A DNA stretch of 64,000 nucleotides from Pseudomonas fluorescens (GTDB taxonomy: Bacteria; Pseudomonadota; Gammaproteobacteria; Pseudomonadales; Pseudomonadaceae): NCBI RefSeq assembly GCF_902498195.1, contig NZ_CABVIY010000004.1, forward strand, positions 248,001 through 312,000, given 5' to 3'. Numbering within the stretch: the first letter of the stretch is position 1; each line of letters opens with the position of its first letter. The notes under the pieces were generated by a model. That model saw only the letters and a list, made by a program, of their open reading frames with translations, was not told the origin of the DNA and did no database searches. Positions 41,091 through 49,746 of the stretch are shown here, piece by piece. The position numbers and the translations under genes are program-made.

Positions 41091-41975
41091 ATGTCTGGCG
41101 CATCAATATTGACCTGGTCGTCCGCAGCCTCTAAAAGTATAGGATTGCTTTATAGGCAGCTTCAGCCTATTGAAGTGTATGTCGAGGATAGTAATTCTGA
41201 AGCGTTTTATTTCGAGCTATTAAATCGAATGATAGAGGGTGAAAAGAAGATTCGTAAAATTATCCCTCTAAACGGAAGAACAAACGTCTTAAACTTCTGT
41301 GAGGATTTTGATCATAGCACTCCTGCACTCTTTATCATTGATGGGGATCTTGATCTATTTTGGGGCGTTAGAGAGGTCGGGAAAACTAATTTATTTCAGC
41401 ATCGAGCATACTGCATTGAGAACTATTTAATTTGTAAGGATGCTGCGGTCGAGCTTATCGTTGAATCTTCTGGCACTGTATTGCGCGAGCAGGCGCTAAC
41501 GGATCTCGAGTGGCATGAAGCACTAGCCTCTGTGGATGCTTTGAAAAACCTATTCGTAACTTTTGCTGCTGCAAGAGTTGCTTATCCTGAGTTAAAAACT
41601 GTTTCTCATGGTCATAGTTCGATTATAACTCAAAAAGTTCGAAAAAAACCGCCAGTCGTAGACGTCGAAAAAATTGCAATTTTAGAAGAGTCCATTAAAC
41701 AAGCCTGCATTGGTCAAGTTGGTGAAAATGAATGGCGGAGAATTAGAGGCGAGGTCGAACTTAAGTCCGCGCAAATCGATGCTCTCGACGGAGTATCAGG
41801 GAAAGATTTCTTGCTTCCCATTTTAGATCATTTTATACGTTCAAAAGGGTGTGCCAGTGTTAATACAGAAAGCCTAATGTTCAAACTTGCGAAGTATTGC
41901 AGGCTTGAACGTCTTGCAGATCTGAAGCGCTGTCTGTTGGAAGTTATGGAAGGAAAGAATTTTATTTCCAGCTGA
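41091..41975 (+). CDS. ariB: DUF4435 TOPRIM-like effector, AriB-like (PARIS defence)
   Basis: 294 residues. The N-terminal YVEDSNSEAFYFELL (about residues 30-44) and LFIIDGDLD (about 80-88) give the acidic positions of a TOPRIM-like DUF4435 fold, followed by the CIENYL motif (YCIENYLI). In known PARIS systems AriB is released from AriA on sensing the trigger and stops translation by cutting host tRNA. The ATG starts directly at the AriA stop, so the genes are coupled. AT-rich like its partner. Confidence 0.82.
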   Translation: MSGASILTWSSAASKSIGLLYRQLQPIEVYVEDSNSEAFYFELLNRMIEGEKKIRKIIPLNGRTNVLNFCEDFDHSTPALFIIDGDLDLFWGVREVGKTNLFQHRAYCIENYLICKDAAVELIVESSGTVLREQALTDLEWHEALASVDALKNLFVTFAAARVAYPELKTVSHGHSSIITQKVRKKPPVVDVEKIAILEESIKQACIGQVGENEWRRIRGEVELKSAQIDALDGVSGKDFLLPILDHFIRSKGCASVNTESLMFKLAKYCRLERLADLKRCLLEVMEGKNFISS

Positions 41976-42096
41976 CGCGATTGGCTACTACTTTTGCCCA
42001 GGGATGGGCTCTAGCTTCCGCAAGGGAGAAGTAGTCACCAATAGGCAAGTGGAGAACATTGTAGGCCTTCAGAGCAATCGTCAAATAGCGAATCAT
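41962..42096 (-). CDS. 44-residue minus-strand frame, doubtful
   Basis: MIRYLTIALKAYNVLHLPIG continues DYFSLAEARAHPWAKVVAN, a sensible protein-like sequence without low complexity. It overlaps the 3' end of the ariB-like gene by 14 bases. The ribosome site is poor. It may be the C-terminal remnant of a lost gene. The rest of 42,097-42,437 shows no gene. Confidence 0.3.
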   Translation of the reverse strand: MIRYLTIALKAYNVLHLPIGDYFSLAEARAHPWAKVVANRVSWK

Positions 42097-42437
42097 GAGC
42101 AACTCTAAATCGCATGAGCGCTTTCGAACCGACGCTACCTAGGTTTTTGCTGAGTTCCTAAATGTGCCAATTTTCCCGTTAAAGATTTCAAATCCCTATC
42201 CGTTCGAGTGAAGTTGGTCTTTTTTTACCTCGCTTAACGATCAACCCAACCGTGTGCAAATCGACTTCTTTGTCGTAGTTTCCAGGTTTTGTATTCGGGC
42301 ATAAGTCATAGCACTCCGACGCTGCCCCCCTCAGCCGCAAGCGCTAACAAATCGCTCAGCCAACACCAGCGCTTGACCCTGTCACTAAATTTTCTGGTAG
42401 CGGTCGGTTGCAGATGTCCGCTAATGGCCGTAAGCAG

Positions 42438-42647
42438 TCAGTCTGGCGCCATCATCACCGCCAACGTCATTTTGATGAATTCCTCATTCCGGTCGATCGC
42501 CTCCAGGGCGCCACGTACATTGTCGGCGACATCGGCAGCACCACGCTGCTCGACCCAGTTCGACAGTTCCATGATGGCCGCCTCGAGAGCGAGTTGGTTT
42601 TCGTTGATCTTGAATAGCAGGGAAGGGAGTAGGTCTGAATGGGGCAT
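42438..42647 (-). CDS. Small protein near attachment site, unknown
   Basis: 69 residues, MPHSDLLPSLLFKINENQLALEAAIMELSNWV, fully helical and acidic. GGAGGAAATTCC precedes the start, an excellent ribosome site. It lies about 200 bases from the tRNA remnant, a place where small accessory or integrase-associated genes of integrated elements sit. I recall similar proteins at the ends of pseudomonad elements, but the role is unknown. Confidence 0.68.
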   Translation of the reverse strand: MPHSDLLPSLLFKINENQLALEAAIMELSNWVEQRGAADVADNVRGALEAIDRNEEFIKMTLAVMMAPD

Positions 42648-42731
42648 GGAATTTCCTCCGTGGATGGAGGGAAGCGTAGCAGTGCAGGGGATTGTGAGGT
42701 CGGCAGAACGCCGGGGAGGACGGCACTTATC

Positions 42732-42763
42732 GTGCGTGACTTTTGCGTGACTCTCTCACGCAC
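42732..42763. repeat. TGCGTGA repeats, possible integrase arm sites
   Basis: GTGCGTGA (42732-42739), TGCGTGA (42744-42750) and the inverse TCACGCAC (42756-42763) cluster about 80 bases left of the tRNA remnant, the usual distance of recombinase arm-type sites from a core site. This is a suggestion from layout only. Confidence 0.4.
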
Positions 42764-42843
42764 TTATAAGCACTTGTAGGCATTCGATTGCAGCGAGCGC
42801 CAATGATTACGGCCTATACAGAGGGTCTTGCTGTGGTTCTGCG

Positions 42844-42891
42844 TGCATGGGGTGCTAGGGGTCGAGTGTTCGAATCACTCCGTCCCGACCA
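42844..42891 (+). tRNA. tRNA-Pro(GGG) 3' remnant, right attachment site
   Basis: The segment reads as the anticodon loop (TGCATGGGGTGC), variable region, T-arm (GAGTG-TTCGAAT-CACTC), acceptor 3' strand CGTCCCG, discriminator A and CCA of a proline tRNA with anticodon GGG. The D-arm and the 5' acceptor strand (expected CGGGACG) are absent upstream, so it is not a functional gene. Such displaced 3' ends mark where an element integrated into the tRNA; the intact copy should lie at the other end, to the left. Confidence 0.78.
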
Positions 42892-42917
42892 TATTTTCTG
42901 AATAAAATCAGACACCT

Positions 42918-42944
42918 AAGCCGATCACCTAGATCGGCTTTTTT
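42918..42944 (+). terminator. Terminator of the original tRNA gene
   Basis: AAGCCGATC (42918-42926) and GATCGGCTT (42932-42940) form a perfect 9-base stem followed by TTTT. It fits the native 3' flank of the tRNA-Pro gene left behind at the right end of the integrated element. Confidence 0.85.
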
Positions 42945-42950
42945 GTACCT

Positions 42951-42970
42951 GCGCAAAACTGGCGCAAAAC
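42951..42970. repeat. GCGCAAAAC direct repeat
   Basis: Two copies of GCGCAAAAC (42951-42959, 42962-42970) right after the tRNA terminator; possible recombinase or accessory-protein sites. The following 330 bases to 43,303 contain no gene or other recognised signal. Confidence 0.4.
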
Positions 42971-43303
42971 GACCCGGTGATTTCGTTGATATTCAGGTCT
43001 GGAATTGCCGCTGACCAGATAACGTCCGCGTGGTCGCACTAATTGTTTTGGGTCGTGCCCTCGCTTGCACGGCCTGCAATTTTTTGCCCATCGTTTCCGG
43101 CTTTCCTATACGGGGGCGGCGACAGCGCTCGGACGGTGGCGACAGACAACAATTGGCCGATGATTGCATATCGTGAAGGGCTTCATTCGAACCAAAAGCC
43201 CGAAGATCACCAGTGTCAACGAAGTCTCTGGCAACTCATCCAACAGGCATGGCTGACCTGATGTGCCATGCCATGCCAGGTGGTCGGCCGCATTAGACTG
43301 ACG

Positions 43304-44236
43304 CTAAGTATGTGGCCGATGGTTATGGTGGCTATACGGCCAAGAGTAAGTCGCGGTATCTGCCAATGTGCCGTGTGATGGGGCGGCCAGTTCCTCCAGG
43401 TGGGTAATGATATTGTCCGGCTTGAGTACCAGTACGTCGCTGTCCAAGGTGTCCAGAATCATCTCGGCGGTGTTGCCGATCAATGCGCCGGACAATCCGG
43501 TGCGCGCTACGCTGCCGATCACCGTGAGCACGGCTTCGAGCTTGTGCGCGATGTACGGGATCAGCACATCGGCAGGACCTTCTTCAATGTGCAGGTGTTC
43601 GTCGCTGACGTCGAATTCGGCCTGGAATGTCTTGCACCGCTCACGATACAGCCCCTGAATGCTTTCTTTGAGTTGGAATATGGAGTCGGCCGCCGACAGC
43701 ATGGGATAGGGGTGAGCGCTCAACATGTGCAGAGTGCCGCCGGCCAGTGTGGCGATATCATAGCCGTGGCTGACGATGCCGGAATGCAGGACACGGTGCT
43801 CCATATCACTGCTGCCAGCATCTATTGCCGCGAGGATGGTGCCACCGGCCCAGGGCTTTGCGGATTTCACTATAAGCACGGGGCTGGGACAGTATCGCAG
43901 TAGCTTCCAGTCCTCTGGGGTGAGCAGGGCCTTCATCAGCGGGGTGTCGGGCAGGTGCTGCTTGATGACCAGGCCGCAGTCCTCTGCTTGCTGGGCGGCG
44001 ATGATGGTCTTGTGTGAACTCCCATGCCAGGCCTGCTGGGCGCTGACGCTATAACCTTCCTCTACCAGGATGCCTTGCATGTCGTTCAAGTAGGAGCAAT
44101 GCTGCTGCCCCTTATCGCAGGCCAGCAGGTGCAGGTGCGATTGGGTAGCGCTGGCAATCATTTTGGCTCTATTCAGGGTCAGGTCGTTGGACTGCTGCGA
44201 ATCCACTACCACCAAGGTGTTGCGGATGGTGTGCAT
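43304..44236 (-). CDS. Universal stress protein, tandem UspA domains
   Basis: 310 residues. Two Usp domains: residues about 1-140 (NTLVVVDSQQSNDLTLNRA) and about 150-285 (GGTILAAIDAGSSDMEHRVL), the second ending with the ATP-binding-type GSVARTGLSGALIGNTAEMIL. Tandem Usp proteins are general stress factors; the second domain keeps the G-x9-G(S/N) site while the first is degenerate. A His-rich tail (YSHHNHRPHT) is unusual. The gene stands alone. Confidence 0.88.
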   Translation of the reverse strand: MHTIRNTLVVVDSQQSNDLTLNRAKMIASATQSHLHLLACDKGQQHCSYLNDMQGILVEEGYSVSAQQAWHGSSHKTIIAAQQAEDCGLVIKQHLPDTPLMKALLTPEDWKLLRYCPSPVLIVKSAKPWAGGTILAAIDAGSSDMEHRVLHSGIVSHGYDIATLAGGTLHMLSAHPYPMLSAADSIFQLKESIQGLYRERCKTFQAEFDVSDEHLHIEEGPADVLIPYIAHKLEAVLTVIGSVARTGLSGALIGNTAEMILDTLDSDVLVLKPDNIITHLEELAAPSHGTLADTATYSWPYSHHNHRPHT

Positions 44237-44989
44237 GAGCGTCTTCCTGTGCGTGAGTACAGTTTTTATGTGGGGCGGCGGCAGGCCTATGCCCTTACAG
44301 GGGAGGGTGCATTAGGCCCCCCTTATCCGCCCGTCAACCGGAAGCTCACTTACCGACATCATGCATGCGACAGCTAAACTCGAATCCCTTCCTGTCCAGT
44401 CCGATTGTTGACGCTCAATTCGAGCTGGCCGTAATTACCGTGACGACTGCTGATCGCTCGTGCAACTGCGCAAGTTAAGCACTGGCGCTGTTCTACCATT
44501 GCATCTATATTGAGTTGTAACGTGACCGGTACACTGGTTACCGAATAAATTGCATTCTTCCTGATGGTTGCGCTACTGGAAAAGACACATGCGAACGTTG
44601 GCCGCGTTCAACTTCGGAGCTGCGCCTGTCCGCCCGCGCATTTAGTACGCGCAAATGGATACCTCCAACCTTGTTGGCATAAATCGAGTTGATCGCTAGC
44701 GGGCATTTTGCCCGATCAACGCGATTGCTGAGTATGACGGCAATTTTGCTTGAAGCTTAGTTAGTTGGTCGGTTGAGTTAGTAGATTTTCACCTAAGATC
44801 CCGCTGAATCGAATCTATTCGATCTGAAAAAACCGTGCTGTTCTCGCGTGTTTCTAATGAGCGATCAACTGACAAGGGCGACGGTGGAGGGCGAGTGCCA
44901 GTGTGCGGCTTAATTCAACAGATTGGCCCGCCGGGTCGCGGTCAATGTACAGCGGTGAAAGACATGCTGGCAGCGTCTTGAACGAAGAA
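44237..44989. other. Non-coding stretch, no gene seen
   Basis: About 750 bases without a credible reading frame on either strand, no RNA gene or repeat recognised. Moderately AT-rich, probably decayed DNA between the stress protein gene and the exported-protein genes. Confidence 0.5.
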
Positions 44990-45020
44990 GGCCCCGCTTT
45001 GGATTTCTCTGAGCGGGGCC
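44990..45020 (-). terminator. Rho-independent terminator of the exported-protein operon
   Basis: GGCCCCGCT (44990-44998) and AGCGGGGCC (45012-45020) are perfect complements; on the minus strand TTCTTCG follows. It lies 67 bases after the stop at 45087. Confidence 0.75.
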
Positions 45021-45086
45021 CCTTGCGTATTACGGATTAGCCAAGGTAAATAAGTGTGAGGCCTGTGATTGCAGGCTGAGGATTAT

Positions 45087-45551
45087 TCACAAGGCGTCTT
45101 GATCAGCTTCCGGTTCATTTTCCCCGGCATCTTCCTCCTGAGAGCGAGCCCAATGACCGGCAAACGTCGCCGAAAGGCCGCAGTACTCACTTGGCGTGGA
45201 TGTCGTAATCACTGCTGCTGACGTTCCGAGCACAACATCAAACGTCTCGCCCGTAGCTTTTTTATTTTCATCTACAACCCGCATCGTTGTGGATATTTTT
45301 CCGTTCGACTGGATCCTGGCGACAGTGTTTTCCATCGCCCAAACATCGCATTCGTGTTGAGTGCTGGTATCTACAGTCTGAATATGAACAGCGATAGGCT
45401 GCACGGGGCTGCCATGCGCCAGTTCGTTGGCAACAAGCATTCTTCCCGCATACCCGCCTTCCTGGAATGAAAAGTAGGTAAATTGTTGAGAGAATGCGAA
45501 TGTGGAAGTGCTTGATATTGCAATAACAGCAAGAAATCTTAAAGTGAACAT
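45087..45551 (-). CDS. Exported protein, unknown
   Basis: 154 residues with a signal peptide (MFTLRFLAVIAISSTSTFAFS, cleaved near residue 21), a beta-rich body with two Cys (CDV, YCG) that could form a disulphide, and an acidic C-terminal tail (EEDAGENEPEADQ). It lies 24 bases downstream of the next exported-protein gene on the same strand, so the two form an operon. No family recognised. Confidence 0.68.
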   Translation of the reverse strand: MFTLRFLAVIAISSTSTFAFSQQFTYFSFQEGGYAGRMLVANELAHGSPVQPIAVHIQTVDTSTQHECDVWAMENTVARIQSNGKISTTMRVVDENKKATGETFDVVLGTSAAVITTSTPSEYCGLSATFAGHWARSQEEDAGENEPEADQDAL

Positions 45552-45575
45552 AAAGCAGCGCCTTGGACGGTGTTG

Positions 45576-46397
45576 TTAGAGTACTTTGAATACCAGTTTA
45601 TGGCTTAGATCAAAAAAACGTGGGTCGCTGGCGATGTTTCTGGTATTTCGATCGCCCATCTGCTGCCCTTTGGCCAAAAAGTATGTACCTTCAAGTTTTA
45701 CTCTCTTTCCATCCAGGGCTTTCCAGACTTTCATTTCATTCTGGTCAATGACAGCGATAGGTTCCAGGCCGATTCCGTACTGCTCGCCCTTCAGTGATTC
45801 CGATTCAAAGTACAGCCAGTCTTTCCAGGGGCCGGCGCCTTGCTTGATGTATCCTATGAATCTCCCGTTCTCCCGCTTGTATTCCTCAAGACCTTGTATC
45901 GTATAGCCAGGGGTTGCATCGATTACATAATCAATGTTGCTGATTGGAATCTCTACTGCAACATCCTTTGCATACGCTATTGTTCTTGCGGAAACAGCAT
46001 CGGCTTTAATAAAGGCATTGGCAAAAACGTCATTTTTCAGGGAAATGGCATATTGTGTAAGGTTCAACTTTTGCATAAATAATACATTCGGTCTGCCAGC
46101 AGCGCCTCCGGATATGCCGCCGGTTTTGAAAAAGTCATACAGCGTTTCATCCAGGCTATAACCCGCCTTTGCGAACGCTTTATTCATGTACTTGGCATAA
46201 ACATAGGATTGTTCCGGGGTGGGGATTGCAAAATGTGGCACCCGGGCCATTTCACTCTTGAAGTCGTCTTCGTAGTAGTCCTTGAAGGCGTTCGCGATCC
46301 TCTGCGATGCCGCCATGTCCAGAGGGGCTGCGGGTTGGGCAGCCTGAGCGACAGCGCACAGTGATAGCAGGCAGGACGATAAAAACAATCGAAACAT
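45576..46397 (-). CDS. Exported protein, unknown
   Basis: 273 residues. MFRLFLSSCLLSLCAVAQA is a signal peptide with cleavage after AQA. The mature part is alpha/beta with an YYEDDFKSEMARVPHF start and a GGISGGAAGRPNVLF loop. Start 46397 has AAGGATG upstream; a longer frame to 46463 lacks a signal-like start. It is first in a two-gene operon of exported proteins. No family recognised; the envelope location is the only firm inference. Confidence 0.7.
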   Translation of the reverse strand: MFRLFLSSCLLSLCAVAQAAQPAAPLDMAASQRIANAFKDYYEDDFKSEMARVPHFAIPTPEQSYVYAKYMNKAFAKAGYSLDETLYDFFKTGGISGGAAGRPNVLFMQKLNLTQYAISLKNDVFANAFIKADAVSARTIAYAKDVAVEIPISNIDYVIDATPGYTIQGLEEYKRENGRFIGYIKQGAGPWKDWLYFESESLKGEQYGIGLEPIAVIDQNEMKVWKALDGKRVKLEGTYFLAKGQQMGDRNTRNIASDPRFFDLSHKLVFKVL

Positions 46398-46668
46398 GAG
46401 GCATCCTTGAGAGAGTGCAGCTGGCAATTCTCCATACGGCCAGCCTTTGATTTCAGGCCGCATTCAATCAACCCGATGGGGGATTGAATGCGTTAGGAGT
46501 CACCAGAGGATCGGCTGCAAGTCAGGGATCTTTAAGTTTCAGCTGCGCTGTAGTCGCTTGCCGGTGAGGTGCATTTTCAAGCAATAAAAATAACTTCACG
46601 AAGAACCCGGCCAACGAAACGGGCTCTTCGTTTCTAACTCGGACAGGGGATGTGGAGGACAGGCGGGT

Positions 46669-47190
46669 TCAATTCAATCCGGTCCGGTGTTGCCCGGCGA
46701 ATTGTCTGCGGAACCAGTCCGAGAGCATCGCTTTCTCGGAGTAGAGTCTGTCACTTCGACTGGCGCGCCCCGGACGCTGTAGATAGAACTGATCCATGAC
46801 CCGGGCGTCGGCTTGACTGACAATCTGGCTGTTTTGCTTGAGCACGTAATGTAGATCGATGCTCGGCCACGTGATGTCGCGCATGAAGCGCACCTCATAG
46901 GCGTTTGGCCTCCAGGGTTCGTAGCGGCCGGCGAGGTCGATGTTGCGAATTTCAATCTGCAACTGTTGGCCGGGCGGCAGATAGCGCTCGCCAAGCTTCT
47001 GGAAATAACTGCTCAGCTCTTTCATGACATAGGGATCGGCACCCCGTTCGTAGCCCGGACTGTCCAGGCTGGCATCGCTGAATTTTTCAGGATTCTTGAA
47101 GAGCACTTCGACCGAAGACGCTGCGGTGGCCAGTGGCGGCAGGAGCAGCGCCAGCAGTGCGATCGAGGTGCAAGCGGTTAATGGGCGCAT
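46669..47190 (-). CDS. DUF3016 exported protein
   Basis: 173 residues. Signal peptide MRPLTACTSIALLALLLPP...ATA, then VEVLFKNPEKFSDA, LQIEIRNIDLAGRYEPW and VRFMRDITWPSIDLHYVLK, the DUF3016 pattern of small periplasmic proteins. GGAGGTGATGCC precedes the start at 47190. Single gene; function of the family unknown. Confidence 0.85.
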   Translation of the reverse strand: MRPLTACTSIALLALLLPPLATAASSVEVLFKNPEKFSDASLDSPGYERGADPYVMKELSSYFQKLGERYLPPGQQLQIEIRNIDLAGRYEPWRPNAYEVRFMRDITWPSIDLHYVLKQNSQIVSQADARVMDQFYLQRPGRASRSDRLYSEKAMLSDWFRRQFAGQHRTGLN

Positions 47191-47293
47191 GGCATCACCT
47201 CCAGGTGCAGCGCTTTTCAACGCATGCTGCACCCTGTTCAGTTTACGCCTGGGTGCGCGTCAGGGGCAGCGTGCGAAATTCAGCTGCCGCTCT

Positions 47294-48409
47294 TCAAACC
47301 TCGCTGATATCGACCCACCGTCGTTCCCGCGCCGCCAATCGAATCGCTGTTGCCAATCGCTCGACTTCAAAGGCTGCCTCGAAATCGGTGCCGGCCTGTC
47401 CGTGTCCGGCCATGGCCATGATCAACTCATGCACTTCAAGGGTCTTCAGCTCGTTGTAACCCAGCTGATGCCCTGCGGCCGGGCTGAACGCGGCGTAGCC
47501 GGGCAAGTTCGGTCCGGCCAACAAGCGCTGGAAGCCGTCTTGCCCGGCGCGGCACAGGCGCAGCTCGTTCAAACGCTCCTGATCGAACGTCAGGGTGCCT
47601 TTCGTGCCGCTGATTTCGAAGCTCAGATGATTCTTGTAGCCGTGCTTGAGCCAACTGCTGCTGAAGGTGCCCCGCGCGCCACTGGCGAAGCGCAGCAAGG
47701 CATGGGTCTGGTCGTCGACCGCGATGCTGCGTTGTTCCTGGCTACCGGTCGTGGCCGGGCGCTGGGCGTGTACGGTCTGGGTATCGGCGCACACGGCGTC
47801 GATGTTGCCCAGCAGATGGCGCGCCATGGCAAGCAAGTGGCTGCCCAGGTCCGCCAGCGCGCCGCCGGCATGTTCGGTGTCACAGCGCCACGACCAGGGT
47901 GACGCCGGGTCGGCCATGAAGTCTTCGCTGAACTCGCCTTGAAAGCTGATGACCTCGCCGAGTTGACCGCTCTGGATCAGCTCGCGGGCCAGGCTGATGA
48001 TCGGGTTGTGCTGGTAGTTGTAGCCGACACGGGTGACGACGCCTGCATGCCTGGCTGCCAAGTGCATGGCCTTGGCCTGCTCAAGGTTCACCGCCAGCGG
48101 TTTTTCGCAGTACACCGGTTTGCCCGCAGCCAAGGCAGCCATGGCCATCGGGTAGTGCAGGTGGTTGGGTGTGGTGATGGCGATCAGGTTGACCCTGGGG
48201 TCGTCGATCAATGGCTGCCAGTCGCCATAGGCCTGCGCAAAGCCCCAGGCCGTGGCGCAGGCTTGCGCACGAGCGGGATCGGCGTCAGCCAGGGCAGCGA
48301 GGCGAAGGGTGAAGGGCAGCTCGAATGCCGCGCTGACGTTGCGAAAGGCCAGGGCATGGGCACGCCCCATGAAGCCCGTGCCGATGAGTCCGATTCCGAG
48401 TTCGCGCAT
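47294..48409 (-). CDS. Gfo/Idh/MocA dehydrogenase (inositol-type)
   Basis: 371 residues. The NAD-binding motif GLIGTGFMGRAHA, the catalytic Lys in CEKPLAV, and the GGALADLGSHLL Asp/His region identify a Gfo/Idh/MocA oxidoreductase. It is downstream of, and divergent from, a pair of IolR-like sites and next to iolR, so it probably oxidises an inositol isomer or an inosose derivative. Start 48409 follows AAAGGATCC; an upstream ATG at 48475 would cross the operator. One of three such enzymes in the locus. Confidence 0.88.
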   Translation of the reverse strand: MRELGIGLIGTGFMGRAHALAFRNVSAAFELPFTLRLAALADADPARAQACATAWGFAQAYGDWQPLIDDPRVNLIAITTPNHLHYPMAMAALAAGKPVYCEKPLAVNLEQAKAMHLAARHAGVVTRVGYNYQHNPIISLARELIQSGQLGEVISFQGEFSEDFMADPASPWSWRCDTEHAGGALADLGSHLLAMARHLLGNIDAVCADTQTVHAQRPATTGSQEQRSIAVDDQTHALLRFASGARGTFSSSWLKHGYKNHLSFEISGTKGTLTFDQERLNELRLCRAGQDGFQRLLAGPNLPGYAAFSPAAGHQLGYNELKTLEVHELIMAMAGHGQAGTDFEAAFEVERLATAIRLAARERRWVDISEV

Positions 48410-48451
48410 GACAGGATCCTTTGGATTCTTGTTTTCAGAGATCCAATGTAT

Positions 48452-48494
48452 AGAATAAATATTCCTTTCAATCAATTATTGGAATAAAAATTCT
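48452..48494. promoter_or_regulatory. IolR-like operator pair
   Basis: GAATA-AA-TATTC (48453-48464) and GGAATAAAAATTC (48481-48493) lie upstream of the minus-strand dehydrogenase and resemble the perfect TGGAAAATATTTTCCA palindrome at 58,750. Likely sites for the RpiR-type regulator encoded next door. Confidence 0.6.
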
Positions 48495-48515
48495 CATGCG
48501 CGTGGAATCGCAGAA

Positions 48516-49436
48516 TCAGTCGTCGAACCCGACCTGCTCGTGAATCTCATCGACCTTCAATTCCAGTCGATAGGCCACGGCGATAAACAACGCCTGGCAC
48601 AGGCACAGGGTTGCACTCAGTGAGCGGAACGCAAACGAACTGCCTTCGTTGACCAGCAGCAGGGTGTTGGCGCGCTTGGCCAGGGGCGAGAGGTTGCTGT
48701 CGGTGATGATCAGGGTTTTTGCCTGGTGATGCTGGGCGATGCGCAGGCAGTGTTGGGTTTCCTTGCCGTACGGCGTGAAGCTGATAGCGATCACCAGGTC
48801 ATTGGCGCGTACGCTGCGCATCTGCTCGCGGTAGCTGCCGCCGAGCCCCGACACCAGGTGAATGCGCTTGTTGGTGTGTTGCAGGTTGTAGACCAGGTAG
48901 TCGGCCACGGCGAACGAACGGCGTACGCCGACCACGTAGATATTGTCGGCATTGACCACCAGGTCCACGGCCTTTTCGAAAGCCTGGTCATCCAGATCCT
49001 GCCCCAGACGCTCGATGCCCGACAGGGTCGCGTCGATGCACTCGCGCGCCAGGTCGCCGCCGCTGGCTTTCTGCGACTTGTTGGCGATCATGCTGCGAAT
49101 GCGTTGCTGGTAGTTCTGCACCGGGGTCGTTTTGTGGGTGTAGGCCTCGCGGAACAGCGCCTGCATTTCGCTGAAGCCGCTGAAGCCGAAACGCTGGGAA
49201 AACCGCACGATGGCCGACGGGTGCACTTCGCACTCGCGGGCGATGTCGCTGATGCGATCGACCATGATCCGGTCGCTTTGCTGGCTCATGTAGCTGGCGA
49301 TGCGTTTGAGCTGGCGCGGCAGGCTTTCGTATTCATTGGTGATCAGTTGCAGCAGGCGCTCGGCATTGATCGGGGGGCTGGCAAGATCGCTCTCGGGCGT
49401 GCTCTCGGTCGTAGCCGGCTGATCGGTGCGGGACAT
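48516..49436 (-). CDS. iolR: IolR, RpiR/MurR family regulator
   Basis: 306 residues. The N-terminal RpiR helix-turn-helix domain (about 26-105; RISDIARECEVHPSAIVRFSQRFGFSGF in part) and a C-terminal SIS sugar-binding domain (about 140-270; VVGVRRSFAVADYLVYNL, DLVIAISFTPYGKET) are clear. In pseudomonads the inositol locus is governed by an RpiR-type repressor that responds to an inositol intermediate. It lies between the two sets of palindromes it probably binds, divergent to iolC. Confidence 0.9.
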   Translation of the reverse strand: MSRTDQPATTESTPESDLASPPINAERLLQLITNEYESLPRQLKRIASYMSQQSDRIMVDRISDIARECEVHPSAIVRFSQRFGFSGFSEMQALFREAYTHKTTPVQNYQQRIRSMIANKSQKASGGDLARECIDATLSGIERLGQDLDDQAFEKAVDLVVNADNIYVVGVRRSFAVADYLVYNLQHTNKRIHLVSGLGGSYREQMRSVRANDLVIAISFTPYGKETQHCLRIAQHHQAKTLIITDSNLSPLAKRANTLLLVNEGSSFAFRSLSATLCLCQALFIAVAYRLELKVDEIHEQVGFDD

Positions 49437-49606
49437 AGGGAATCCTTCTGGCTTGTTCTTATAGGGACGAGGTTCGCCTGATCCCCTGACAATAGGTTGG
49501 CTGTGCGCAGTCTACAGGCTAGGCCCGGACAAAATCTTGGGCTTGCAGCCGTACGTGACTTGCTGAAACGATGCACTGCCTCTGGAGTGCCTGTACGCAA
49601 GCTTAT

Positions 49607-49650
49607 TGGAAAAAATATTCCACGTAAAAATTTATTGGAATAATTATTGA
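49607..49650. promoter_or_regulatory. IolR-like operators upstream of iolC
   Basis: TGGAA-N6-TTCCA (49607-49622) and a TGGAATAATTATT copy (49636-49648, with an AATAATTATT palindrome) lie in the iolR-iolC gap, about 100 bases before iolC. Same motif as at 48.45 and 58.75 kb. Confidence 0.65.
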
Positions 49651-49746
49651 TTATTCGATCTCGCTCGTTTTAGTCTGCACCCCACCAAGAGTGTTCGGCG
49701 CGGTCATCGCCCCGAACGCAGGCTGATAAAAATAACAGGAGCCAGC

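Noticed and set aside
42289-42750. 153-residue plus-strand frame near the tRNA remnant
   Set aside because: Opposite to the better-supported 69-residue minus-strand gene that has an excellent ribosome site.
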